A stretch of DNA of 19,309 nt from SABI01 sp964453215 (GTDB lineage: Bacteria; Spirochaetota; Spirochaetia; Sphaerochaetales; Sphaerochaetaceae). Position numbers and translations under genes: made by a program. The stretch is taken from NCBI GenBank assembly GCA_964453215.1, contig CAYVRR010000037.1:1-19309 (forward strand). Reading direction: 5' to 3'. This document shows, piece after piece, positions 8,295-15,357 of the stretch (positions within the stretch are counted from its first letter, which is position 1; each line of letters starts with the position of its first letter). The notes below the pieces were generated by a model. The model did not search any database, had not been told where the DNA came from, and saw nothing but the letters and a program-made list of their open reading frames with translations.

Positions 8295-8323
8295 TTGTCT
8301 AAATTATTATATTAGTGTACTAT
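8295..8323 (+). promoter_or_regulatory. Candidate promoter for the 8414 gene
   Basis: TTGTCT (8295-8300), a 17-base spacer and TACTAT (8318-8323), each 4/6 to consensus, predict a transcript start near 8330 and a leader of about 85 bases. Confidence 0.4.
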
Positions 8324-8332
8324 ATGGGTATA

Positions 8333-8409
8333 GATGAGGAGGCAATAGTTATTCTATTTGTTGGTCGACTCATATACCAACCTCCCATCAAACAAAAACT
8401 ATTAGGAGG
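8333..8409 (+). promoter_or_regulatory. Structured leader with competing pairings around the ribosome site
   Basis: GATGaGGAGG (8333-8342) can pair with CCTCCCATC (8381-8389) with one bulged A. An inner stem TTGGT (8361-8365)/ACCAA (8376-8380) stacks beside it. The same CCTCC (8381-8385) can instead pair with GGAGG (8405-8409), the Shine-Dalgarno site of the downstream gene. The two pairings exclude each other, the layout expected of a translational on/off leader. This is a reading by eye, with no folding energy calculated. Confidence 0.35.
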
Positions 8410-8413
8410 GTCT

Positions 8414-8824
8414 ATGAAATGTGATAATGCAAAGAAAAATCTTTTAATGAGCATAATAGTCTTTATTGTGATGATGCTATTACTCATTCTTTTATCAAAT
8501 GGCAGTCCATCAGTACTTACATCAATCCTTATTACTATTATTTTAATGGCTTCTACAATTATTGTAGCGATCATTTGGACAAAGTACTACCAATATATGA
8601 AGAAAGTAGTAGATGCCACATATAGAGAACCAACATCTGAATTTAGAGATGTTATTGGACACACTGGAGTTGCATGTGAAATCTCTGGCCTCTATGAGTG
8701 TGTTGAACATGAGCATAGAAAAGTTAATATGAAAAAAGGGAGGCGGTTTCCCCCTTGTAAAGGGGTAGATAAAGGGCACAGCACTAATTGGCGCCTTGTA
8801 AAAAAGAGCACACAATACCAATAG
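8414..8824 (+). CDS. Small membrane protein with a C-terminal Cys/His-containing domain
   Basis: A 136-aa protein. Two hydrophobic helices (about 10-28 and 33-56) form a hairpin in the membrane with a short NGSPS turn. A soluble C-terminal part follows: TGVACEISGLYEC (84-96), EHEHR, KKGRRFPPC (107-115) and GHSTNWRLV (121-129). The SG-Y-C, KG-FPPC and W-L-V spacing recalls small zinc-ribbon or YjzC-like domains in which a Cys/His set binds metal; Cys88, Cys96, His99/101, Cys115 and His122 are possible ligands. I do not know its function. The start is ATG 8414, with AGGAGG 5 bases upstream; longer in-frame starts from 8315 lack a site. It has its own promoter candidate, leader and terminator, so it is probably a single-gene unit. 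Confidence 0.8.
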   Translation: MKCDNAKKNLLMSIIVFIVMMLLLILLSNGSPSVLTSILITIILMASTIIVAIIWTKYYQYMKKVVDATYREPTSEFRDVIGHTGVACEISGLYECVEHEHRKVNMKKGRRFPPCKGVDKGHSTNWRLVKKSTQYQ

Positions 8825-8844
8825 TATAATCTTTAATATATATG

Positions 8845-8870
8845 AAACTACCCGGTTGGGTAGTTTTTTT
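8845..8870 (+). terminator. Intrinsic terminator after the small membrane protein
   Basis: A perfect 9-bp stem AAACTACCC/GGGTAGTTT with loop GGTT (8845-8866) runs into seven T, starting 20 bases after the stop codon. Confidence 0.93.
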
Positions 8871-8958
8871 ATGGTAGCTTTTTTTTAATTTGTATTGTAA
8901 GAAATACACCTAACCTTATGTGCACCCTTAAAAGCAGGAGAGAAGAAGTGAACAAGAA

Positions 8959-8980
8959 GGCCACCTGTTTCCAGGTGGCC
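8959..8980 (-). terminator. Terminator hairpin of the 5'-nucleotidase gene
   Basis: A perfect 9-bp GC-rich stem GGCCACCTG/CAGGTGGCC with a 4-base loop lies 20 bases beyond the stop codon of the minus-strand gene. On that strand it is followed by TTCTTGTTC, a weak T tract. Confidence 0.75.
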
Positions 8981-9000
8981 AATTAACGTTTTAAGTTAAG

Positions 9001-12000
9001 TTATTTCTTATTGTGCTTTACCATGTAGTCTGTTAGGACTTCATCTAAGCCTCTACCATACATTGTAACCTTACGGTTAAGCATTGTATATCCATCACCA
9101 CCGGCTGCTAAGAAGTCGTTAGTAGCTAATTTGTAGGTAGCATTTTTATCTACAATCTCACCACCAATTCTCACCCTCTTAATTCTTTCGCCTGGAGGAC
9201 TAAATCGGCTATACAGAATTCTCATGTTGCTTGTTTGAGGGAACCCACCATTAGACTCTGGGAGTTTAGAATAGCCCCACTCAAGAGCATCATAAATATC
9301 TTGTCCTGTCACTTCAACTACAATAACTACGTTGTTGAATGGAAGCACAGTAATGATATCACCACGGGTAACATCACCAGCTTTAATTGAAGCTCGGATT
9401 CCACCACCATTAGTAAATGCAGCATCAGCACCAGTAGCCTCGACCATTGCATCAGCAATCATGTTACCAAGATTTGTAGGTTTCGTTCTTACTTCAGCTC
9501 TGTCACCTTCAAGGCGTACAGGAGTGTAAGCAACAACTTCATTTGTGATAGCATCTAATTTTGCTTTCTGCTGTGAAACATAGGCAAGTACTTCAGGATC
9601 TTCTACCACTTTCGTAATTCCAACCATCTTAGCAAGATCACTTGTTGAAGGATCTTTTACTTGATCTGCTGAAATCAGGTAGGCAGTTTCATCAATAGCT
9701 TTGCCGTTTCGTACTTGAATCTCAACAAGACCAACATACTTCATGTATTCGCCAGCTTGAACAATGAGGGTATCTTTCACTCTTAATCCATTTTCTAGGA
9801 CGTCATGGCTGTGGCCATCAACAAAGAGGTCAATTCCCTTCACGTTTTCAGCAATCATTTTACTTGTCACACCATAAGCACCATCATCATCGATACCAAC
9901 GTGTCCAAGAGCAATGACATAATCTGCTCTACTTCTTACTTCATCAACAAGAGCTTGAGCACCATAGACTACTTCATCAGCCATGAATGAGAGGCCTTTG
10001 ACATTCTTTGGATGGGTTTTTGTTTCTGTATCAGGAGTTGTTAGTCCTATTACACCCACAGTAAATCCATCAAAGTAGTACAATTGATATGGTTGGAAAA
10101 CCATATTGCCATTCTCATCAAGAATATTTGCTGATAATACTTTAATATCAGTATATTCATGAGCTAATTTAGCAGCTTCAATAATTCTTTCTTTACCATA
10201 ATTAAATTCATGGTTTCCAGGAGCTACTGCATCATATTTCAACATATCAAGAAGAACAGCTGCTGTTTCACCTTCAAAGAGGTTAGTAAGAAGTGTTCCG
10301 TGAGTTACATCACCAGCATCAAGAACAAGGTTCTTGTTAGTGATAGATCTACCCATCTTGAGAAGTGTTGATAAATTAGCATATCCAATTCCAGGACCTG
10401 CTTCGATTCTACCGTGAACGTCATTTGTGTGTACTACATAGAGATTGAAATTCTTCTCTCCATCGTTAGATTTCACAATAACATCTTTTGGTACATCTGG
10501 CATTGCCTTAGCAACTACTACAGGTTCTGCTACAACTACTTTCACTTCAGCTTCTGCAACAACTACAGGTTCAACTTTCTTAGGAGCTGTATCTTTTGCA
10601 TATGTTGTTTTAACTGAATTAATATACGCACTCACTTCTCTATCTGCAGGAACAGAGGTAATACCAACTGCCTTAGCTAAAGGAGAAGCTTTTGGATTTT
10701 GTACATCTTTGGCTGTAATTCGAATAGGGGTAATTCTTGTTGCTTTATCATTCTTTACTCGAATTTCAACAAGTCCTACACTACTCATGTTTTCGCCAGC
10801 ATTTACGATTGTTGTTGAACCAACTCTCTTACCGCCAGCTGGTGCCATTGCACCTTTTCCATCAATTATTAAATCAATTCCTTTCACATTCTCTGCAATA
10901 ACTTCACTGGTTATACCGTTTACATTACCGATACTTCCAAGAACTACTACAAAATCTGCTACTTTTCTGATTTCATTCACTGCATATTGAGCACTCTCAA
11001 CTACTGCAGGACTTAGGAATGAGAGACCTTCTGTATCTGCTGGGGGGGCAGTTACTCCAGCTACTGCTACTACAAAGTCATTGTAATAGTATAACTGGTA
11101 AGGTTGGAATACCCATTCACCTTTAGCATTTAAGACGTTCGCTGATAATACTTTTAAATCAGTATTTGCTTCAGCAAATCTCGCTACAGATTTAAGATAT
11201 TCTGCGCCATAAGCAAAATCAGCAGGACCGGGTGCTACTGCATCGTAACCAAGTAGTGCAAGAAGGGTTCCGGCAGGTTCGCCATAATACTTCTCTACCA
11301 TTTTGGTTCCACTAGCTACGTTACCAGCATCTAGGAGTAAGGTCTTATCTGTTAAGGAACGACCAAACTTAATTCCTGTTGCAAGTTTTGCATACCCAAT
11401 TCCATCTCCCTCTTCTATAGCACCCATTACATCATTGGTGTGGGCTATATAGAGATCGAATTCATCAAAACGGTCATTACTCTTTACTACCATATCAGCA
11501 GTAGGGGCTTTTCGTTTTGCAACTTCTGGTGCTTTTACAACTTCTGGTGCTTTCACTTCAGCTTCTGCAACAACTACAGGTTCAACTTTCTTAGGAGCTG
11601 TATCTTTTGCATATGTTGTTTTAACTGAATTAATATACGCACTCACTTCTCTATCTGCAGGAACAGAGGTAATACCAACTGCCTTAGCTAAAGGAGAAGC
11701 TTTTGGATTTTGTACATCTTTGGCTGTAATTCGAATAGGGGTAATTCTTGTTGCTTTATCATTCTTTACTCGAATTTCAACAAGTCCTACACTACTCATG
11801 TTTTCGCCAGCATTTACGATTGTTGTTGAACCAACTCTCTTACCGCCAGCTGGTGCCATTGCACCTTTTCCATCAATTATTAAATCAATTCCTTTCACAT
11901 TCTCTGCAATAACTTCACTGGTTATACCGTTTACATTACCGATACTTCCAAGAACTACTACAAAATCTGCTACTTTTCTGATTTCATTCACTGCATATTG

Positions 12001-12756
12001 AGCACTCTCAACTACTGCAGGACTTAGGAATGAGAGACCTTCTGTATCTGCTGGGGGGGCAGTTACTCCAGCTACTGCTACTACAAAGTCATTGTAATAG
12101 TATAACTGGTAAGGTTGGAATACCCATTCACCTTTAGCATTTAAGACGTTCGCTGATAATACTTTTAAATCAGTATTTGCTTCAGCAAATCTCGCTACAG
12201 ATTTAAGATATTCTGCGCCATAAGCAAAATCAGCAGGACCGGGTGCTACTGCATCGTAACCAAGTAGTGCAAGAAGGGTTCCGGCAGGTTCGCCATAATA
12301 CTTCTCTACCATTTTGGTTCCACTAGCTACGTTACCAGCATCTAGGAGTAAGGTCTTATCTGTTAAGGAACGACCAAACTTAATTCCTGTTGCAAGTTTT
12401 GCATACCCAATTCCATCTCCCTCTTCTATAGCACCCATTACATCATTGGTGTGGGCTATATAGAGATCGAATTCATCAAAACGGTCATTACTCTTTACTA
12501 CCATATCAGCAGTAGGTGCTTTTCGTTTTGCAACTTCTGGTACTTTGGCTACTTCAACTGGAGCTACTTCTTTTTCTACTACAACAGCTACAGGAGCTAC
12601 TTCTTCTGCTACTTCGGCTTCCTTAGGTACATCAACAACCACCTCAGCTGGTGGTGGTATCTCTTTGACCTTAGGTGTGGTTTGACAACCAATAAACGCG
12701 AAGGCAAGCAAGGTAACTAGCAGTGCCGTGATAAGACTTTTTGAAAGACGTTTCAC
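9001..12756 (-). CDS. Giant lipoprotein with two dead and one intact 5'-nucleotidase module
   Basis: About 1251 aa. The signal peptide has a lipobox ending FIGC (Cys24 from the GTG start), so the protein is probably lipid-anchored outside the cytoplasm. A Val/Glu/Pro/Ala linker leads to module 1 (about 73-402), an almost identical module 2 (about 410-739), a linker, then module 3 (about 760-1251). Module 3 has the metallophosphatase ligands HTNDVHG (~777), DAGD, PGNHEF (~848), LGHVG and DGHSH (~982), plus the nucleotidase C-domain with NGGGIR (~1117) and FLAAGGDGYTML (~1217). It should hydrolyse 5'-nucleotides or related phosphoesters, as UshA/YfkN relatives do. Modules 1-2 read HTNDVMG, DAGN, PGPADF, LGSIG and DGKGAM: nearly all ligands are gone and there is no C-domain. 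GTG 12756 is preferred: AGGAGG lies 6 bases before it, while ATG 12771 (five residues longer) has no ribosome site. Confidence 0.9.
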   Translation of the reverse strand: MKRLSKSLITALLVTLLAFAFIGCQTTPKVKEIPPPAEVVVDVPKEAEVAEEVAPVAVVVEKEVAPVEVAKVPEVAKRKAPTADMVVKSNDRFDEFDLYIAHTNDVMGAIEEGDGIGYAKLATGIKFGRSLTDKTLLLDAGNVASGTKMVEKYYGEPAGTLLALLGYDAVAPGPADFAYGAEYLKSVARFAEANTDLKVLSANVLNAKGEWVFQPYQLYYYNDFVVAVAGVTAPPADTEGLSFLSPAVVESAQYAVNEIRKVADFVVVLGSIGNVNGITSEVIAENVKGIDLIIDGKGAMAPAGGKRVGSTTIVNAGENMSSVGLVEIRVKNDKATRITPIRITAKDVQNPKASPLAKAVGITSVPADREVSAYINSVKTTYAKDTAPKKVEPVVVAEAEVKAPEVVKAPEVAKRKAPTADMVVKSNDRFDEFDLYIAHTNDVMGAIEEGDGIGYAKLATGIKFGRSLTDKTLLLDAGNVASGTKMVEKYYGEPAGTLLALLGYDAVAPGPADFAYGAEYLKSVARFAEANTDLKVLSANVLNAKGEWVFQPYQLYYYNDFVVAVAGVTAPPADTEGLSFLSPAVVESAQYAVNEIRKVADFVVVLGSIGNVNGITSEVIAENVKGIDLIIDGKGAMAPAGGKRVGSTTIVNAGENMSSVGLVEIRVKNDKATRITPIRITAKDVQNPKASPLAKAVGITSVPADREVSAYINSVKTTYAKDTAPKKVEPVVVAEAEVKVVVAEPVVVAKAMPDVPKDVIVKSNDGEKNFNLYVVHTNDVHGRIEAGPGIGYANLSTLLKMGRSITNKNLVLDAGDVTHGTLLTNLFEGETAAVLLDMLKYDAVAPGNHEFNYGKERIIEAAKLAHEYTDIKVLSANILDENGNMVFQPYQLYYFDGFTVGVIGLTTPDTETKTHPKNVKGLSFMADEVVYGAQALVDEVRSRADYVIALGHVGIDDDGAYGVTSKMIAENVKGIDLFVDGHSHDVLENGLRVKDTLIVQAGEYMKYVGLVEIQVRNGKAIDETAYLISADQVKDPSTSDLAKMVGITKVVEDPEVLAYVSQQKAKLDAITNEVVAYTPVRLEGDRAEVRTKPTNLGNMIADAMVEATGADAAFTNGGGIRASIKAGDVTRGDIITVLPFNNVVIVVEVTGQDIYDALEWGYSKLPESNGGFPQTSNMRILYSRFSPPGERIKRVRIGGEIVDKNATYKLATNDFLAAGGDGYTMLNRKVTMYGRGLDEVLTDYMVKHNKK
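10539..12541. repeat. Tandem 1011-bp duplication inside the 5'-nucleotidase gene
   Basis: Bases 10539-11530 and 11550-12541 (992 bp each, offset 1011 bp or 337 codons) appear identical except for G at 11506 versus T at 12517, a silent Ala codon change. The 19 bases between the blocks belong to a linker. At the seam is an 18-bp tandem repeat (11521-11538 and 11539-11556, 17/18 identical) coding VKAPEV. The comparison was made by eye, so a further single difference may have been missed. Confidence 0.93.
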
Positions 12757-12788
12757 GTGTTTCCTCCTCATGGATATTCTTTTGAGTC

Positions 12789-12794
12789 ATTATA
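12789..12794 (-). promoter_or_regulatory. Candidate -10 box for the 5'-nucleotidase gene
   Basis: A perfect TATAAT on the minus strand lies 33 bp before the GTG start, giving a short leader. A convincing -35 box is lacking. A second TATAAT preceded by TGA (extended -10) occurs at 12880-12885, at the end of the rlmI remnant, with TTAACA 19 bp upstream of it. Either could serve. Confidence 0.4.
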
Positions 12795-12880
12795 CAATAC
12801 AACTATAACACACAGACAAAATATTGGATACATCAAATTGTATTATTGCCCGTATGAAAAAGCATTTAAATTCTATTCGA

Positions 12881-13555
12881 TTATATCACAAAAAGCAACA
12901 ATCCTGTTAAATAATGTGATTCAGGAAAACTTATTCTAAATAGGATGGTCTTCTGCTTGTGATAAAACAGCTCTAATCTGGACTTCTCGTCCAGCATCTT
13001 TAGCAGCCCAAGCAATCGCTGTTTGAAATTCTATGCGGCTTTAGTCTAGCTGAACAACTAAATGATGCTATCACTCCCCCTTTTTTTCACCTTGCTTATT
13101 GCAAGGCGATTGAGATCTTTATAAGCTTTAAGAGCGCCTGGTACCTGCCCCCTATTTGAAGCACATTTTGGAGGATTAAGAATTATTACAACTCCTGGCA
13201 GAACATCTGCTTCCTTATGAACAACTCTATATGCGTGTGTAATATCTCTCTTTTGGGTAATAAGCTCTTTTCTTCTTAACATAGAAGCCCCTATTTTTTA
13301 ACCCCACCACGATGCATCTAAAATAATTGACTCATCCCAGCTTAGCAGCCTAATCATACTATTTGAATTTATATCGCACCACCTGTAGGCAATGAAAAGA
13401 CCTTTATGATCGGTAACTTTTACAAGATGACCTTTTTTTTGAATATCACTCTTTTTTGGTGTAGCAATAGCTTTGCTACACACCCAAGGGTGATCGTTCA
13501 TTGGTTGTTTCTCTTTTCCCACTTTTAACACGATGGCGGCAACGTTACTTTTCAT
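12881..13555 (-). pseudogene. rlmI: Decayed rlmI (23S rRNA m5C methyltransferase), several lesions
   Basis: Pieces of one RlmI-type protein follow each other in order. An 85-residue PUA-domain start (13555-13298) includes HPWVCSKAI and LVKVTDHKG. An in-frame TAA (13298-13300) follows, and the same frame continues through MLRRKELI, AYRVVHKEADVLPGVV. It then jumps directly to LNPPKCASNRGQVPGALKAYKDLNRLAI, the family's DPPKF region. About 170 residues that hold the SAM-binding domain are missing at about 13175-13190. After a frameshift FSCSA appears (family FSCS); after another, FQTAIAWAAKDAGREVQ and AEDHPI; after another, SFPESHYLTGLLL, matching the family's C-terminus and ending in TAA at 12881. 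E. coli RlmI is 396 aa. No active enzyme can be made. Read separately, the two open stretches (74 and 85 aa) would be mis-called as hypothetical genes. Confidence 0.9.
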
Positions 13556-13581
13556 ATAATATATTACCTTAGTGAAACACT

Positions 13582-13608
13582 AAAAAACCTGTGCTACATG
13601 AGCACAGG
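13582..13608 (-). terminator. Intrinsic terminator of the 56-aa gene
   Basis: An 8-bp stem CCTGTGCT/AGCACAGG (13588-13608, loop of 5) is followed on the minus strand by six T (13587-13582). It lies about 30 bases beyond the stop at 13640. Confidence 0.85.
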
Positions 13609-13639
13609 CTTCTTACATTATGAAGTAGGATACATCCTC

Positions 13640-13810
13640 CTACATTAAATCTTTTGGTTTACGTGCAGTATTACCACTTTTTTCGCAGTATGCTACATGA
13701 CGTAATTTGCCATTTTCAAAGATTGATTTCATTTTAATTGCACCGCCCCAGCGACTTGTTAATTGAACTTTACCACCGCGTCGTGCGTTCTTTGAGATTG
13801 CTCCAGCCAT
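13640..13810 (-). CDS. Small basic hypothetical protein, 56 aa
   Basis: ATG 13810 to TAG 13640. The protein starts MAGAISKNARRGGKVQLTSR and continues WGGAIKMKSIFENGKLRHVA, then YCEKSGNTARKPKDLM. It is rich in Lys and Arg with a single Cys and has no membrane segment. It recalls a small ribosome- or nucleic-acid-associated protein, but I cannot name a family. It is well supported as a real gene: GGAGG 9 bases before the ATG, a strong TTGACG-17-TATAGT promoter upstream and a T-run terminator downstream make a complete one-gene unit. The longer reading in another frame over 13759-13947 is a shadow. The strong signals suggest high expression (inference). Confidence 0.85.
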   Translation of the reverse strand: MAGAISKNARRGGKVQLTSRWGGAIKMKSIFENGKLRHVAYCEKSGNTARKPKDLM

Positions 13811-13854
13811 ATTCTTATTCCTCCACTGATTCTAACTATTACTTTTACACATTT

Positions 13855-13883
13855 ACTATAACAAAAAGAGATTAGTTCGTCAA
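13855..13883 (-). promoter_or_regulatory. Strong promoter of the 56-aa gene
   Basis: On the minus strand, TTGACG (13883-13878), a 17-base spacer and TATAGT (13860-13855) preceded by TGT (extended -10). The transcript would start near 13848 with a leader of about 38 bases carrying GGAGG. Confidence 0.8.
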
Positions 13884-13911
13884 AGGTAGCTACACTATAT
13901 TTTGACAAATA

Positions 13912-13940
13912 TTGATATATACTCAACTTTACACTATATT
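13912..13940 (+). promoter_or_regulatory. Candidate promoter of yidD, giving a leaderless mRNA
   Basis: TTGATA (13912-13917), 17 bases and TATATT (13935-13940), each 5/6 or close to it, predict a start at about 13947, at the ATG of yidD (13948). A perfect TTGACA at 13902 has no well-spaced -10. Confidence 0.45.
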
Positions 13941-13947
13941 CACTCAT

Positions 13948-14274
13948 ATGAAGAAGTTTTTACTAATAATAAAAAAAGGGGTAAGAGAACTTTTTTTATT
14001 ACCAACACATCTCTACAGGCTCTTAATATCCCCCTATCTGCCCCCTTCATGCATCTACCGACCAACTTGTAGCCACTACATGGTTGAGTCGGTGAGAAAA
14101 CATGGTATCTTCAAAGGAGGAGCACTTGGAATCTTTAGAATTAGCCGATGCCACCACCTCTTCTTTTATGGTGGAGTTGATCAAGTACCACCAAAGTTCT
14201 CTACTAAAGAGTTAACACAACCTTATAAGATATTCTTTAAACGACGAGTAAAGAAAAAGCCCCATCAACATTAA
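13948..14274 (+). CDS. yidD: YidD, membrane protein insertion efficiency factor
   Basis: A 108-aa protein with the family's core: an amphipathic N-terminus, LYRLLISPYLPPSCIYRPTC (22-41), SHYMVESVRKHGIFKGG, RISRCHH (64-70) and GGVDQVPPKF (75-84). YidD acts at the inner face of the membrane and helps YidC-dependent insertion. Here it is not beside rnpA or yidC, its usual neighbours. The C-terminal tail is Lys/Arg-rich. The start is ATG 13948, as in the family. No ribosome site precedes it, and the nearest promoter would begin transcription almost at the ATG, so a leaderless message is possible. Its stop overlaps the stop of the convergent udk gene (14271-14274). Confidence 0.93.
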   Translation: MKKFLLIIKKGVRELFLLPTHLYRLLISPYLPPSCIYRPTCSHYMVESVRKHGIFKGGALGIFRISRCHHLFFYGGVDQVPPKFSTKELTQPYKIFFKRRVKKKPHQH

Positions 14275-14879
14275 GTTGTAATATCTTTGACAAAAGTGAT
14301 CAGCACTTTTAGAGCATTTTCATTATACCCACCCTCTGGAATCACAATATCAGCAAACTCTTTAGTAGGCTCTATAAAACTAAAATGTCCAGGTCTCACC
14401 ACCTCAAGGTATTGTTTAATAACTGAATCAACTGTCCTTCCCCTCTCACTCATATCTCGATGTAATCTTCTAATAAAACGAATATCATCTGGGGTATCAA
14501 CAAAGAGTTTTAAATCGAGCAAGTTGCGTATAGACTCATCATAGAGGACCATAAGTCCCTCAATAATCACTAACGGTTTTGCCTTGAGTGTGACTCTCTC
14601 CTCTCTTCTTTTATGGTGGACAAAATCATATTGGGGCATATCTATATCTTTACCCTCTTTTAAATCTTTTAGATGTTGGTATAAAAGGGGAGTATCAAAA
14701 GCATCAGGATGATCAAAATTATAGGCAGTAATATTTTCATTACTGATATAGCTGGCAGAATGGTAGTAATTATCTTGAGGGATAAAAACAAACTCACTCA
14801 CTACTTCACTAATTTTTCTCACAATTGTTGACTTGCCAGACCCGGAGCCCCCAGTAATTCCAATAATTTTCACATCCAT
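14271..14879 (-). CDS. udk: Uridine kinase
   Basis: A 202-aa P-loop kinase that phosphorylates uridine and cytidine in pyrimidine salvage. Visible features are the P-loop GITGGSGSGKST (7-18), the substrate-binding DNYYH and YNFDHPDAFD, the central IIEGLMVLYD, the lid RRLHRDMSERGR and the C-terminal ADIVIPEGG. The length fits the family (E. coli 213 aa). The start is ATG 14879, preceded by GGGAG at longer than usual spacing; the longer in-frame TTG at 14903 is less like the family. The C-terminal codons converge on yidD with a 4-base overlap. The PRPP-using half of fused enzymes is absent. A close phosphoribulokinase-like relative is the only alternative. Confidence 0.92.
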   Translation of the reverse strand: MDVKIIGITGGSGSGKSTIVRKISEVVSEFVFIPQDNYYHSASYISNENITAYNFDHPDAFDTPLLYQHLKDLKEGKDIDMPQYDFVHHKRREERVTLKAKPLVIIEGLMVLYDESIRNLLDLKLFVDTPDDIRFIRRLHRDMSERGRTVDSVIKQYLEVVRPGHFSFIEPTKEFADIVIPEGGYNENALKVLITFVKDITT

Positions 14880-14941
14880 ACTACAATAAGACTCCCTTAT
14901 CAAATTTTAACTCTATTACCTATCTATGTGTATCACTACTG

Positions 14942-15331
14942 TCACAAAATATTCAATGCCCAGCCCAAAGAATTTGCTATTTTCACCACATACCAAATAG
15001 AACCACTCACTTCAATGGGGTTTATCTCATTGTGCTCCTCTTTTGCTTCATATATTTCATGGTGAGGAACAGGGGGTGTTCGTCTAAATAAAATCTTATG
15101 AACAGCAGGTTCCTCTGTTGTTGCAGACCATTGCTCCCAAAAAGAAGTATCTAAAAGATGAACAAGGGGAACTGCATGGATAATTGTTAAATTATTTTTC
15201 TTGAATATATACCAATTATGATTTTTATAGAGTTCTATTGCAATTTCAACATCAGGAAATACAGTTTGAAAAGACAACCCAATTTCAGAAAAAGCTTTTG
15301 CAATTGAATAAAATTCTATCCCTCTTCCCAT
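14942..15331 (-). CDS. Hypothetical protein, 129 aa
   Basis: I do not recognise this protein. It begins MGRGIEFYSIAKAFSEIGLS, has mixed alpha/beta character (VFPDVEIAIELYKNHNWYIF, LTIIHAVPLVHLL) and ends in a moderately hydrophobic stretch (IWYVVKIANSLGWALNIL) that is too broken for a sure membrane helix. ATG 15331 is chosen because AAAGGAG lies 9 bases upstream; the in-frame ATG at 15340 would abut that site. A palindrome and a TATAAT lie just upstream, so it probably has its own regulated promoter. It lies 62 bases before udk on the same strand, which may or may not mean co-transcription. Confidence 0.65.
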   Translation of the reverse strand: MGRGIEFYSIAKAFSEIGLSFQTVFPDVEIAIELYKNHNWYIFKKNNLTIIHAVPLVHLLDTSFWEQWSATTEEPAVHKILFRRTPPVPHHEIYEAKEEHNEINPIEVSGSIWYVVKIANSLGWALNIL

Positions 15332-15357
15332 CAAACACATCTCCTTTTATATACATT

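Noticed and set aside
8037..8330. Purine riboswitch upstream of the xanthine permease
   Set aside because: I looked on the minus strand for the conserved three-way-junction core bases and did not find them; only repeats of operator type are present.
8948..8986. 12-codon frame (GTG start, peptide MNKKATCFQVAN) with AGGAG 7 bases upstream
   Set aside because: The frame coincides with the terminator hairpin of the opposite-strand gene, which explains the sequence better; there is no convincing promoter.
10445..10990. Long plus-strand open frame (181 aa) opposite the 5'-nucleotidase gene, with a copy at 11720-12001
   Set aside because: It is the antisense shadow of the repeated coding sequence; it is low-complexity, has no ribosome site, and its repetition follows from the minus-strand duplication.
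13759..13947. 62-aa minus-strand open frame covering the promoter and start of the 56-aa gene
   Set aside because: It reads through a strong promoter and the ribosome site of a better supported gene in another frame.
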